The notes below the pieces were generated by a model. That model did no database searches. It was given only the letters and a program-made list of their open reading frames with translations, and was not told the origin of the DNA. A DNA stretch of 64,000 nt from Paractinoplanes ferrugineus (lineage in GTDB: Bacteria; Actinomycetota; Actinomycetes; Mycobacteriales; Micromonosporaceae): the NCBI RefSeq assembly GCF_016862195.1, contig NZ_BOMM01000040.1, positions 1 to 64,000 of the forward strand, read 5' to 3'. Below, piece by piece: positions 1-8,590 of this stretch. How positions within the stretch are numbered: the first letter of the stretch is position 1; each line of letters starts with the position of its first letter. The position numbers and the translations under genes are program-made.

Positions 1-62
1 CCACCCAGTTCTACCGGCTGTTCGGACCGGACTACCCGGCCGAGGATCGGCCGTTCGCTGGG

Positions 63-3000
63 CTACCTGTTCGACGCCGTGGTGCGGGTGCCGGTCACGG
101 CCGGCTGACCGGCCAGGATCTCGTCGATCGCGGCGAGCATCTCCCGGGTGCGGGGGCGCAGCTCGGCCAGTGGTTCGACGGCGGCGTCCAGAGCACCGTC
201 GCGGGCCGCCTGTTCGAGACGCCCGCACACGTCGGCGAGATCGCGCGCCCCCAGGTTGGCGGCGACGCCCTTGAGCTGGTGGGCCTGGTCGCGCAGCCGG
301 TCGGGGTCGTCCATCGCGACCGCCTGGATGATCTCCTCGACATGCCCGGGGGCGTTGGCGCTGAGCCGCCGCAGCAGCCCGGCGAGCTCGGCCGGTCCGA
401 GCGCGGCCCCGGCTCCCCGCAGCAGGTCCAGGCGTTCCTCGAGCTGCGTGCGGACGACACCGGCGGCGGTCCACTTATCCAGGATGCTCGCCACCTCCGC
501 GGGCATCAGCGGCTTGGCGATGTGGTCGTCCATCCCGGCGCCGAGGCAACGGTCGCGGTCCTCGGCGAGCGCACCGGCGGTCATCGCGATGATCGGCACG
601 TGCCGGCCGCTCTCCTGTTCGGCGCGGCGGATGGCGGCGGTGGCCGCGTAACCGTCCATCTCCGGCATCAGGCAGTCCATCAGGATGGCCTGGAACCGGT
701 GGTCGTGGGCCATCTCGACGGCCCGGCGCCCGTTGCCCGCGACGTCGGCGGTGTAGCCCAGGTTGGCGAGGATGCCGAGCGCGACGGTCTGGTTGATGTC
801 GTTGTCCTCGACCAGCAGCACGTGCCCCCGGTTGAGCCGGGGCGCGGGCGGCGGCGCGGTGAAACCGGCCGTCGCGTGCACCGTCTCGGCGCCCTCCAGC
901 GCCGGCCACAGCGGCACCGTGAACCAGAACGTGCTGCCCATGCCGGCCTTGCTGGACAGCCCGATCTCGCCGCCGAGTACGCCGACCAGCTCCCGGCTGA
1001 TGGCCAGCCCGAGCCCGGTGCCCCCGAACCGCCGGGTCGTGCTCGCGTCGGCCTGGATGAACGGCTCGAACAGCCCGGCCTGCTGGTCGGCGTCGATGCC
1101 GATGCCGGTGTCGGACACCTCGAACCGGACCGGAACGCTGCCGTCCGGGAAACCGCCGGACGCCGGTGCGGCGGCCACCGTGACCCGGCCCTCGGCGGTG
1201 AACTTGACCGCGTTGCCGGCCAGGTTGAGCAGCACCTGACGCAGCTTGCCCGGGTCGCCGCTGAGCACCCCGGCCAGCGCCGGGTCGCATTCCGCGGCGA
1301 CGACCAGCGACTTCGCCCCGGTCACGTCGGCGACCAGGCCGATCACCTCGTCGAGCAGCCGCCCGATCTCGAAGTTGGCCCGCTCCACGACGACCTTCCC
1401 CGACTCCAGCTTGGAGAAGTCCAGCACGTCGTTGATCACCGACAGCAGCGCGACACCGGCGTCGTTGATGCCCTGCACGTACCGTCGCTGGGTCTCCCCC
1501 AGATCGGTGTTGAGCAGCAGCCCGGACAGGCCGATCACGCCGTTCATCGGGGTCCGGATCTCGTGGCTCATCGACGCCAGGAACTGCGACTTCAGGTCGG
1601 CGGTCTGCACCGCCTGGTCCCGGGCCTGGGCGAGGGCCTGCTCGGTCTGCCGGCGGGCGGTGATGTCGCGGGCGAACGCGTGGAAGGTGGACTTCTCGTC
1701 GCGGCGGACCCGCCACATGGTCAGCTCGATCGGCAGTTCGGAGCCGTCCGAGCGCACCGCCGCCATCTCGGTGGGCCGGTCGAGCAGCCAGTCCCAGCGG
1801 CCCGCGAGGATGCGGGCGAGGGCGGTGCCGTAGCGGCGGGGCAGGATCGTGTCGACCACGTGCTCGCCGAGCACCTGTTCCCGGGTCCAGCCGAAGACCT
1901 GCTCCGACTGCCGGTTCCACTCGGTGATCAGCCCGCGGTAGTCCATGCTGATGAACGGGTCGGACGCCGCCGCCATGATCATCTGGAACTGCTCGCGCTC
2001 GAACCGCAGCCGGTGCTCCGCCTCCACCTCGGCGGTGATGTCGTGCGAGATCGTCGACGCGCCCACGATCACCCCGTTGGGGTCGCGGATCGGGGCCATG
2101 CTCAGGGACACGTAGATGGTGGCGCCGTCCTTGCGTACCCGCCGCGTCTCGTGGTGCTTGACCAGCTCACCGTTGCGCACCCGGGCCAGCAGCCGCCGCT
2201 CGTCGTCGGGCTTGTCGTCGGGCAGTATCACCGTCACGTCGCGGCCGATCATCTCCAGCGCGGTGTAGCCGTAGAGCCGCGCCGCCCCCGGGTTCCAGGT
2301 CAAGATCGTTCCGTCCAGGGTCTTGGACACGATCGCGTCGCTGGAGGCGGCGACGATGCCGGCCAGCTGCGCGTCCGACTGCGCCTGCGCGAGCCGGTCG
2401 GTCACGTCCTGCACCGTGGCGAACACGACCGTACCCCCCTCGCCGTCGACCGCCGCCAGGCTGATCTCCACCGGGCACTCCGTGCCGTCCCCGCGGCGCG
2501 CCCGCAGGCGCAACCCCTCGCCCATCTTCCGCGGCGAGGGCGCGGCCAGATAATCCCGCCGGTGCCGCCGGTGCGACCCGCGCAGCTCGGCCGGGATCAG
2601 CGTCTCCACCCCCATCCCGATCAGCTCGTCGCGCTCGTACCGGAACACCTTGGACGCCTGCACGTTGGCCAGCACGACGACCCCGTCGGCATCGACGCAG
2701 ATCATCGCCTCCGGCGTGGCGTCGAGCAGGGCCCGGAACTTGCTCTCGGCGATCCGCAGCCGGGTGGTCTCGGTGGTCACCCCACAGATGGCGTACGCCG
2801 TGGCCTGCTCGTCCCGAAGCGGGAAGACAGTGGTCACGAACGTCCGGTTGCCGTCGTCGAACTCGTACACGAGAGGTTCGTCCGACGCCACCACCAGCCG
2901 GTCCCGCCGCTCGATCTCCCGCAACTCCTCGGCCGGGTGGATCTCCGCGGCCAGCCGGCCGGCCGCCGCCCCCGGCTCGACCCCGTAGATCTGTTCGTAC

Positions 3001-4070
3001 GCCGCACTGGCCATCCGATAGCGCCCGTCCAGCCCGCGGATGAAGAACGCCGTCGGCGTGTGCCGCATGATCGTCTCCATCTGCGCGTGCCGCCGGAGCT
3101 CCACCCGCGCCGCCCGCCCCGCCGTCTCCATCCGGGCCGCCCGCGAGCCCGCCACCAGGCTGACGATCACCACGATGGTGACATTGGCGGCGACGAGCAG
3201 AGCGGCCTCGAGCCGGGAGTCGTAGAGCCCGGCCCGCTGTCCGGCCACCACGAGCCACCCGGTGACGGGAAGCGCGATGAGAGCCGCCACCAGCATCCGC
3301 CGCGTGGCCATGGCGCTCACCGTCTTGTCCCCCAGCACCCACACCAGCCCGACCCGCGCTCCCACCTCGCCCCCGCCGCGCACCGCCGGTCCCTCCGGAC
3401 CCGCCCGCCGTTCGCTGCCGGCGCCGTCCGCCGCCGAGCGCTCGCCGCCACTGCCGTCCACCGGCGCGGGACGGCGGGGGGCGCCCGGGACGACCGGCGT
3501 CAGGAGGGCGGCGGCGGCGGCCAGCACGGCGGCGGCGGCGGTCAGCGGCAACGCGCGGTAACTCGAGTCGGCCGGCGCCTGGAGCAGCAGGCTGTAGAGG
3601 GCCAGCAGGCCGAGCACACCGGCGCAGATGGCGGCGCCCTGGCCGGCGGCGGCTGCTCCGGCGCGTACCCGGCCGGCGAAACCCAGCAGCAGAGCTGTCT
3701 GCGCGGCAGCGAGCAGGACGAACGCGGCGACCCCGTTGGGGGTCAGGCGCAGGCCGGAGAGCGGGAGGAACAGGTCGACGCCCCGCGCGAACTGGTCGGT
3801 GCCGATGGAGATGAGCGCCACGGCGGCGGCCAGCAGCGGGAGGGCGGCCGCGGGCCGGCGCCGGGCGCCCGTCACCCGGGCGTGGCAGATCGTGCCGGCG
3901 GCGAGCAGGACCAGGCTGGTGGCGGCGTAGGCGGGGCCGGTCGCCGAGGAGAGCACGGCGAAGGTCATCAGGGCCGCTCCGAGGAAACCCGTCACGGCGC
4001 CCATCGACTGCGCGAAGATCATCGCGGGCCGGGACTCGGTGTGCGCGGTAACCTTCTGCGAAGAAGACAT
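63..4070 (-). CDS. Membrane hybrid sensor histidine kinase (multi-PAS, HisKA, HATPase, REC, HPt)
   Basis: This 1335-residue protein should autophosphorylate on His and relay phosphate through an internal receiver to an HPt domain. In order it shows hydrophobic segments at about 12-190 and 255-310, four PAS domains (about 335-445, 450-565, 570-690, 700-815), a HisKA dimerisation helix with FLASMSHEIRTPMNG, a HATPase with DTGIGI and GGTGLGLAI, a receiver (VLLVEDNDINQ, MDCLMPEMDG, a KPL lysine) and a C-terminal HPt domain with HQLKGVAANLG. All catalytic signatures look intact. The ATG at 4070 lies beside AT-rich DNA, so the message may be leaderless. It is divergent from another hybrid kinase 80 bp away, which suggests a shared promoter region and possible cross-talk. 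The signal sensed is unknown. Confidence 0.95.
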   Translation of the reverse strand: MSSSQKVTAHTESRPAMIFAQSMGAVTGFLGAALMTFAVLSSATGPAYAATSLVLLAAGTICHARVTGARRRPAAALPLLAAAVALISIGTDQFARGVDLFLPLSGLRLTPNGVAAFVLLAAAQTALLLGFAGRVRAGAAAAGQGAAICAGVLGLLALYSLLLQAPADSSYRALPLTAAAAVLAAAAALLTPVVPGAPRRPAPVDGSGGERSAADGAGSERRAGPEGPAVRGGGEVGARVGLVWVLGDKTVSAMATRRMLVAALIALPVTGWLVVAGQRAGLYDSRLEAALLVAANVTIVVIVSLVAGSRAARMETAGRAARVELRRHAQMETIMRHTPTAFFIRGLDGRYRMASAAYEQIYGVEPGAAAGRLAAEIHPAEELREIERRDRLVVASDEPLVYEFDDGNRTFVTTVFPLRDEQATAYAICGVTTETTRLRIAESKFRALLDATPEAMICVDADGVVVLANVQASKVFRYERDELIGMGVETLIPAELRGSHRRHRRDYLAAPSPRKMGEGLRLRARRGDGTECPVEISLAAVDGEGGTVVFATVQDVTDRLAQAQSDAQLAGIVAASSDAIVSKTLDGTILTWNPGAARLYGYTALEMIGRDVTVILPDDKPDDERRLLARVRNGELVKHHETRRVRKDGATIYVSLSMAPIRDPNGVIVGASTISHDITAEVEAEHRLRFEREQFQMIMAAASDPFISMDYRGLITEWNRQSEQVFGWTREQVLGEHVVDTILPRRYGTALARILAGRWDWLLDRPTEMAAVRSDGSELPIELTMWRVRRDEKSTFHAFARDITARRQTEQALAQARDQAVQTADLKSQFLASMSHEIRTPMNGVIGLSGLLLNTDLGETQRRYVQGINDAGVALLSVINDVLDFSKLESGKVVVERANFEIGRLLDEVIGLVADVTGAKSLVVAAECDPALAGVLSGDPGKLRQVLLNLAGNAVKFTAEGRVTVAAAPASGGFPDGSVPVRFEVSDTGIGIDADQQAGLFEPFIQADASTTRRFGGTGLGLAISRELVGVLGGEIGLSSKAGMGSTFWFTVPLWPALEGAETVHATAGFTAPPPAPRLNRGHVLLVEDNDINQTVALGILANLGYTADVAGNGRRAVEMAHDHRFQAILMDCLMPEMDGYAATAAIRRAEQESGRHVPIIAMTAGALAEDRDRCLGAGMDDHIAKPLMPAEVASILDKWTAAGVVRTQLEERLDLLRGAGAALGPAELAGLLRRLSANAPGHVEEIIQAVAMDDPDRLRDQAHQLKGVAANLGARDLADVCGRLEQAARDGALDAAVEPLAELRPRTREMLAAIDEILAGQPAVTGTRTTASNR

Positions 4071-4150
4071 ATATCCGAAATATCATGTTCGTTGGTGTTT
4101 CGGGCGGTAACTTCCTGGGTTAGCGAAGCCGATAAGTAAGAGGTGATGCG

Positions 4151-6175
4151 GTGGCGACCGTGCTTGTCGTGGACGATGTGGCGGCCAACCGGGAACTCAT
4201 GGCCATGCTGCTCGGCTATCGCGGGCACGAGGTGATAGAGGCCTGCGACGGAGCCGACGCGCTCGCCCTCGCCCAGAGCCATCACCCCGACGTGGTCGTC
4301 TCCGACGTGCTGATGCCCGGCATCGACGGACTGGAAATGGTGCACCGGCTGCGCAACGCCGCCGACGAGCAGGCCGCGCACGCCCCCGTCATCTTCTACA
4401 CCGCCAACTACCTCGAGCCGGAGACCCGGCCGATCGCCGAGGCCTGCGGCGTCTCACAGGTGGTGCTGCGCAGCGCCGACCCGCGCGAACTGCTCGACGC
4501 GGTGGACGTGGCGCTGCGCAACGGCCCGGTCGAGATCACTCCCCGGTCCGCCGACGAGTTCGCCACCGTGCACGCCCGAGCGATCAACGCGAAGCTGGTC
4601 GAGAAGGTCAAGGCGCTCCAGCACACCGAACGCCGGTTCGAGGCGATGGCCGCCTCCTCCCCCGTCGGGATCGTGCTGCTCGACGCCGACGGCGACGCGA
4701 CGTACGTCAACCCGCGCCTGTCCGAGATCGTCGGCGTACCGGCCGCGCAGTTGCTCGGCCGCGGCTGGCTGATCTGCCTCGACGCCGAGTCGCACGACGA
4801 GGCCCTCGCGGTCGTGCACGCGCGCGCCACCACCGAATCGGTCGAGCACCGCTACCGCAACCGCATCGCCCGCACCGGCGACGAGGCCCGCTGGCTGCGC
4901 GTGCACCTGCGACCGATCGCCGACCCGGAGCAGTCCGGGGCGGTCGTCATGGTCGACGACGTCACCGACGTGGTCGCGGCCGAGGAACGGGCCGGCTGGG
5001 AGGTGCGCCAGCGCCAGGCCGAGGCCCGCCGCCGGGACGCGGAACGCCTCGACAGCCTGCGCCGGATGGCCGGCGGCATGGCCCACGACTTCAACAACCT
5101 GCTCGGCGCGATGCTCGGCTTCCTGGCCCTGGCGGTCGAACAGATCACCGAGGAGGTGGAGGGCGGGCGCATCGCGGCCAAGACCGGCGAGGCCCTGCTC
5201 GACGACCTCGGCCAGGTCAGCAAGGGCGGCGAACGGGCGAAGAAGCTCACCGAGCAGCTGCTGGCGTTCGGCCGCCGCGAGATCAGCCAGCCCGAGATCA
5301 TCGACCTCGACTCCTACCTGACCCAGGCCGCGGCCACGCTCGCCGAGGCGGCCGGGCCCGGCATCAAGCTCGACCTGCACCCCGGCGACGTGCCGACCGT
5401 GCGGATCGACCCCCGCCTGCTGGAACGGCTGCTGCTCATCGTGGTCAGCAACGCCCGCAACGCCATGCCCGACGGCGGCACCATCACGATCACCTGCGGC
5501 CGGTCCGCGCACGGCCAGGCGACGATCAGCATCACCGACGACGGCCAGGGCATGTCACCGGAAGTGCTGGCGCGGGCGTTCGAGCCGTTCTTCTCCACCA
5601 AGCCGGGCAGCCGTACGGCCGGACTGGGCCTGGCCACCGCGCAGGGCGTGGTCAGCCAGGCGGGCGGCGACATCACCCTCGACTCGGAGGAGGGGCGCGG
5701 GACGACCGTACTCATCAGACTCCCCGCCGCCGACGGCAACGCGCCCCGCCCGCGCGAGACGACGCAGGCCACGCCGCCGCCGCAGGCGGTCACCCCGCGC
5801 CTCGGTGACCTGACCGTCCTGCTGGTCGACGACGAGAAAGCGCTGCTCGACGTGACCGCGCGCTTCATCGCCAAGGCCGGCTACCGGGTGCTGACCGCGG
5901 GCGGCGGCGCCGAGGCCCTGGAGGTCGCCGAGCACCACAGCGGCCCGATCCATTGCCTGGTCACCGACGTGGTGATGCCCGGCATGGACGGCCGCCAACT
6001 CGCCCACCGCTTCCAGACCGAGTGGCCGGACACCAAAATCATCTTCATTTCCGGGTACGCCGAAGCCCTCATCGACACCGAGGGCCGCTCGCTGGAACCG
6101 GGCCGGACCATCCTCGCGAAACCGTTCAGCAGCGCCCAGCTGATCGGGACGTTGAAAGCGGCCCTGACCGCATGA
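4151..6175 (+). CDS. Cytoplasmic REC-PAS-HisKA-HATPase-REC hybrid histidine kinase
   Basis: This 674-residue protein has no membrane segments. It begins with a receiver domain (VLVVDD, phospho-acceptor Asp in VVVSDVLMPGIDG), but the usual Lys-Pro near the receiver end is replaced around VVLRSADP. A PAS domain follows at about 160-275, then a HisKA motif MAHDFNNLLGAMLG, a HATPase with GLGLATAQG, and a second receiver with VTDVVMPGMDG and AKPF. The MAHDFNN type is typical of NtrB-like hybrid kinases. The start is GTG 4151 behind AAGAGGTG (about 4138-4144). It is divergent from the large membrane kinase, and a two-kinase relay is plausible but only inferred. Confidence 0.93.
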   Translation: MATVLVVDDVAANRELMAMLLGYRGHEVIEACDGADALALAQSHHPDVVVSDVLMPGIDGLEMVHRLRNAADEQAAHAPVIFYTANYLEPETRPIAEACGVSQVVLRSADPRELLDAVDVALRNGPVEITPRSADEFATVHARAINAKLVEKVKALQHTERRFEAMAASSPVGIVLLDADGDATYVNPRLSEIVGVPAAQLLGRGWLICLDAESHDEALAVVHARATTESVEHRYRNRIARTGDEARWLRVHLRPIADPEQSGAVVMVDDVTDVVAAEERAGWEVRQRQAEARRRDAERLDSLRRMAGGMAHDFNNLLGAMLGFLALAVEQITEEVEGGRIAAKTGEALLDDLGQVSKGGERAKKLTEQLLAFGRREISQPEIIDLDSYLTQAAATLAEAAGPGIKLDLHPGDVPTVRIDPRLLERLLLIVVSNARNAMPDGGTITITCGRSAHGQATISITDDGQGMSPEVLARAFEPFFSTKPGSRTAGLGLATAQGVVSQAGGDITLDSEEGRGTTVLIRLPAADGNAPRPRETTQATPPPQAVTPRLGDLTVLLVDDEKALLDVTARFIAKAGYRVLTAGGGAEALEVAEHHSGPIHCLVTDVVMPGMDGRQLAHRFQTEWPDTKIIFISGYAEALIDTEGRSLEPGRTILAKPFSSAQLIGTLKAALTA

Positions 6176-6188
6176 GGGCGACAGCCGC

Positions 6189-6390
6189 CTATGCCTTGCG
6201 CGCCCGGACGATCGCCGCGTGACAGGGCGCCGGCGATGCAGGACGACCAGTCGCCGACCACGCCGCGCCGTTCCGGCGTCAGATGATCCTCGGCGACCAC
6301 GTCGGAGATCCCGATCCGCCCGCCCGGTCGCAGCACCCGGAACATCTCGGCGAACACGGCGGGCTCGCCGGCCCCATTTTCAGGGAAACA
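6189..6390 (-). pseudogene. Arsenite methyltransferase (ArsM-like) remnant with internal deletion
   Basis: Read on the minus strand, the first part encodes PAVFAEMFRVLRPGGR, then GISDVVAEDHLTPERR, then CIAGALS. This is the SAM-binding-fold middle of ArsM-type methyltransferases. Directly after CIAGALS the frame changes and the DNA encodes AIVRARKA followed by a stop (6189-6191), which resembles the extreme C-terminus of the same family. The sequence between, and everything upstream of about 6390, is missing. This looks like a gene reduced by a large 5' loss and one internal deletion. Family assignment is from recalled motifs and is moderately sure; non-functionality is clear. Confidence 0.7.
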
Positions 6391-6453
6391 GGGGCCTCGA
6401 ACGCGAGGGCGCAAGAGCCGGGCGGACGGGGCATGGGAGGGAGTCGGGCGGGT

Positions 6454-6789
6454 TCAGGAGGTGCGCGGGGCGTACATGATCACGGCTACGCCGATCAGGC
6501 AGAAGGTGGCGCCGATGAGGTCCCAGCGGTCGGGGCGGAACCGGTCGACGAGCATGCCCCAGGCGAGCGAGCCGGCCACGAAGACTCCGCCGTAGGCGGC
6601 CAGGATGCGGCCGAAGTTGGCGTCGGGCTGCAGGGTGGCGACGAAGCCGTACGCCCCGAGCGCGATCACGCCGGCCGCGATCCACCACAGGCCGCGGTGT
6701 TCCCGCCACCCCTGCCAGATCAGCCACGCGCCGCCGATCTCGGCCAGGGCGGCGAGCAGGAACAGCAGCAGCGAGCGGACGACCGTCAT
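6454..6789 (-). CDS. YnfA/UPF0060 family small membrane protein
   Basis: A 111-residue protein with four predicted transmembrane segments (about 4-24, 32-50, 60-79, 91-107). It carries the family's recognisable stretches LLFLLAALAEIGGAWLIW, GAYGFVATLQ and FGRILAAYGGVFVAGSLAWG. Family length is usually 105-115, so it is full length. The fold is that of small drug/metabolite transporters, but no substrate is established. It lies between two methyltransferase relics, so it has survived in a decaying stretch. The ATG at 6789 fits the family start. Confidence 0.92.
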   Translation of the reverse strand: MTVVRSLLLFLLAALAEIGGAWLIWQGWREHRGLWWIAAGVIALGAYGFVATLQPDANFGRILAAYGGVFVAGSLAWGMLVDRFRPDRWDLIGATFCLIGVAVIMYAPRTS

Positions 6790-6798
6790 GGTCGAAAC

Positions 6799-7203
6799 CT
6801 AGACGACGCCGGCGGTCAGTTCGCTGACGAAGCGGTACGGAGGTCACGCCCGCGGCCGGTGAGTCGGCGCCGGCCGTCGCGCTCAGTCGGTGCTCCACCG
6901 GGGTGAGCTGGGTGACCACCTCGCCGTCCCCCTCGTTGCCGCGGCCACCGCGACGCTGGGCCAGGTAGCAGCCGAACTCGCGGGGTCACGGCGCGCCGGA
7001 TCGAGCCGAGCGGTGGCCGCTTCATGGTCGCGGAAGAAAAGCACCTTGCGGTCGACGAGCGCCTCCATCAGCCGGCCGTGACCGCATCCGTAGTCGAGGA
7101 TCCGCGCGTCGCGCTCGAGGCCGGCGAGCCAATGCATGATCAGCGGGTGCGTGAACGTCTTCGTCGCCCCGGTCGTCTCCCGGTAACGCCGCTCGTCAGG
7201 CAT
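6799..7203 (-). pseudogene. Class I SAM methyltransferase remnant
   Basis: The N-terminal part reads MPDERRYRETTGATKTFTHP, then HWLAGLERDARILDYGCGHG. The last part is SAM-binding motif I, continuing GRLMEAL. After about residue 50 the homology breaks: the frame continues with KVLFFRDHEAATARLDPARR and stops early, while plausible coding continues in the other frames and ends with RFVSELTAGVV and a stop at 6799-6801. Frameshifts and probably a deletion or fusion explain this. A normal enzyme of this type has about 200 residues. KVLFFRDH resembles a TauD-type dioxygenase motif, but that could be chance. Confidence 0.5.
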
Positions 7204-7255
7204 ATCTGTCCACGGTGCCCTCCTCCGTGCCGGGCGGACCGACCCCCGGCTCCGC

Positions 7256-7261
7256 TACGGT
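7256..7261 (+). promoter_or_regulatory. -10 box TACGGT for a leaderless mini-ORF transcript
   Basis: TACGGT fits the actinobacterial TANNNT element and lies 7 nt before the ATG at 7269, which predicts transcription starting at or next to that ATG. No good -35 hexamer is visible. Confidence 0.45.
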
Positions 7262-7268
7262 CGTCGGC

Positions 7269-7307
7269 ATGAGAACGCTTGCGCGGCACCGGCCGCCGAC
7301 CGGGTGA
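7269..7307 (+). CDS. 12-codon leaderless mini-ORF coupled to the GNAT gene
   Basis: The ORF encodes MRTLARHRPPTG and stops with TGA at 7305-7307, overlapping the GTG start of the downstream acetyltransferase in the arrangement GTGA. It starts 7 nt after a TANNNT box with no room for a Shine-Dalgarno site. Translation of this tiny ORF would deliver ribosomes to the next start, which itself lacks an evident Shine-Dalgarno sequence. The same architecture recurs at 51336. Whether the peptide matters is unknown. Confidence 0.4.
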   Translation: MRTLARHRPPTG

Positions 7308-7720
7308 GCGCGTCCGGCGCGGCGACCGTCCGCCAGTTCGAGTGGCCCGACTACGACCGGGTCGCGGCGCTGTGGTCGGCGGCCGGACGCGAGGTGGTGC
7401 CCCGTGCCGAGCTGGCGGCGAAGTTGACCCGTGACCCCGAGCTGTTCCTGGTGGCCGAGTCGGCCGACGGGATCACCGGCGTGGTGCTGGGGACGTACGA
7501 CGGGCGCCGGGGCTGGATCCTGCGGCTGGCCGTCGACCCGGCCCGGCGCCGCCGCGGGCTCGGCCGGGCCCTGGTCGCCGAGCTGGAGGCCCGGTTCCGC
7601 GAGCTCGACTGCCCCCGGGTCAAACTGCTCGTCATGCCGGACAACGAGGCCGGTCTCCGGTTCTGGCGGGAGCTCGGTTACCTGCCGGCGCCGGACGTGC
7701 TGTGCACCAAACCGCTGTGA
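7304..7720 (+). CDS. GNAT family N-acetyltransferase
   Basis: A 138-residue GNAT domain that transfers an acetyl group from acetyl-CoA to an unidentified amine. The acetyl-CoA binding motif A is clear as LAVDPARRRRGLGRALVAEL. The typical beta4 (GVVLGTYDG) precedes it, and the C-terminal strand region contains LLVMPDNEAGLRFWRELGY. Length is normal for a single-domain GNAT. The GTG start overlaps the stop of a 12-codon upstream ORF. The substrate cannot be inferred from neighbours. Confidence 0.9.
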   Translation: MSASGAATVRQFEWPDYDRVAALWSAAGREVVPRAELAAKLTRDPELFLVAESADGITGVVLGTYDGRRGWILRLAVDPARRRRGLGRALVAELEARFRELDCPRVKLLVMPDNEAGLRFWRELGYLPAPDVLCTKPL

Positions 7721-7731
7721 TCACGAGCATC

Positions 7732-7769
7732 TTGCCGGTGCGGTCAAGTTCGAGCTAGGTTTCTTGACC
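7732..7769 (+). promoter_or_regulatory. Promoter with overlapping 7-bp dyad before the Cys-tail peptide gene
   Basis: TTGCCG (7732-7737) and TAGGTT (7756-7761) are spaced by 18 bp and predict a transcript starting close to the ATG at 7770. Perfect inverted arms GGTCAAG (7742-7748) and CTTGACC (7763-7769) bracket the -10 box with 14 bp between them, giving a 28-bp site. This is a good candidate operator for the TetR regulator encoded at the end of the same operon. The arms are seen directly; the regulator match is inferred. Confidence 0.55.
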
Positions 7770-7904
7770 ATGGAGTCGAGTAACCGCGAGACGGTCGCAC
7801 CGGCCGAGCCCGAAAAGGCCGAGCAGCCGGTGATCGTTCCGCTGATCATGGTGGAGTCGGACGACGACAGTGCCGTCTGCGATGTCGACGGGACGTGCTA
7901 CTGA
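7770..7904 (+). CDS. 44-residue peptide with C-terminal CDVDGTCY tail, coupled to a FrnE-like gene
   Basis: The peptide starts MESSNRETVAPAEPEKAEQP, continues VIVPLIMVE, and ends SDDDSAVCDVDGTCY. It therefore has a charged leader-like N-terminus, a short hydrophobic patch (21-28) and two cysteines at 37 and 43 (C-X5-C) one residue from the end. Its TGA overlaps the ATG of the downstream thiol oxidoreductase by one base, so the two are translationally coupled. It is probably read from a leaderless message. Size and layout resemble a precursor or redox-active small protein, and the oxidoreductase could act on its cysteines. I do not recognise the family, and no lanthipeptide or radical-SAM maturase is nearby. 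Confidence 0.7.
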   Translation: MESSNRETVAPAEPEKAEQPVIVPLIMVESDDDSAVCDVDGTCY

Positions 7905-8590
7905 TGAGCGACAGTGTCTTCGGCCGGGCCGCCGAGCCGCTCGTGATCGACGTCTGGAGTGACGTCGTCTGCCCGTTCTGCTACCTCGGGCACGCGGTCC
8001 TCGGTGCGGCCGTCGAGCAGTTCCCGCACGGCTCGGCAGTCGAGATCCGCTACCACAGCTTCCAGCTCAATCCGGCCTTCCCGGTCGGCGAGGCCACCCT
8101 CGCCGACGACTACCTGGCCCAGCAGTACGGCATGCCCAAGGCGCAGATCGCCGGCTCGCACGCGCAGCTCGCCGCCCGGGGCGCCCAGGCCGGCCTCGAC
8201 TACCGGTTCGAGGACGCCCAGATGATCAACACGCTGGACGCGCACCGGATGATCCACCTGGCCAAGGCGCACGGCCGGGAGACGGCGATGGTCGAGCGGC
8301 TGTTCAAGGCCGAGTTCACCGACGGCCTCAACCTGGCCGACCACACGGTGCTCGCCGACCTCGCCGCCGAGTTGGGGCTCGACCGGACCGAGGCGGCCAC
8401 GGCGCTGCGGACCGGGGCGTACGAGAAGGACATCCGCGCCGACCTCGCACAGGCCCGCCAGCTGGGGATCAGCGGGGTGCCGTTCTTCGTCTTCGACAAC
8501 AAGCGCGCGGTCTCCGGCGCCCAGCCGGTCGAGACGTTCCGCAAAGCCCTGGACGTGACCTGGCAGGACCGGGCGACGCAGCCGGCATGA
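7904..8590 (+). CDS. FrnE-like DsbA-family thiol oxidoreductase
   Basis: A 228-residue thioredoxin-fold protein of the DsbA/FrnE (2-hydroxychromene-2-carboxylate isomerase-like) group. The N-terminal strand is followed by SDVVCPFCYLG with the CPFC redox motif (about residues 23-26). The helical insertion follows, and the cis-proline loop is GISGVPFFVFDN. No signal peptide is present, so it acts in the cytoplasm. The ATG at 7904 shares one base with the stop of the peptide gene, and its own stop overlaps the TetR start as ATGA. Family members reduce, isomerise or oxidise thiols; the Cys-tailed peptide is an obvious candidate partner, by inference only. Confidence 0.93.
   Translation: MSDSVFGRAAEPLVIDVWSDVVCPFCYLGHAVLGAAVEQFPHGSAVEIRYHSFQLNPAFPVGEATLADDYLAQQYGMPKAQIAGSHAQLAARGAQAGLDYRFEDAQMINTLDAHRMIHLAKAHGRETAMVERLFKAEFTDGLNLADHTVLADLAAELGLDRTEAATALRTGAYEKDIRADLAQARQLGISGVPFFVFDNKRAVSGAQPVETFRKALDVTWQDRATQPA

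Noticed and set aside
1..108. Plus-strand open frames reaching the left edge, including one ending at 106-108
   Set aside because: All three frames lack stops here and the frame ending at 108 mirrors the third positions of the minus-strand kinase gene, so it is most likely an antisense shadow. A real convergent gene end cannot be excluded, but there is not enough sequence.
279..4139. 1286-codon plus-strand ORF antisense to the membrane hybrid kinase
   Set aside because: His/Arg/Gly-rich translation with no domain; the opposite strand encodes an unmistakable histidine kinase.
7026..7060. TauD-type dioxygenase motif (VLFFRDH) in the methyltransferase relic
   Set aside because: Only seven residues match and no second dioxygenase motif follows; treated as chance or part of the broken gene.
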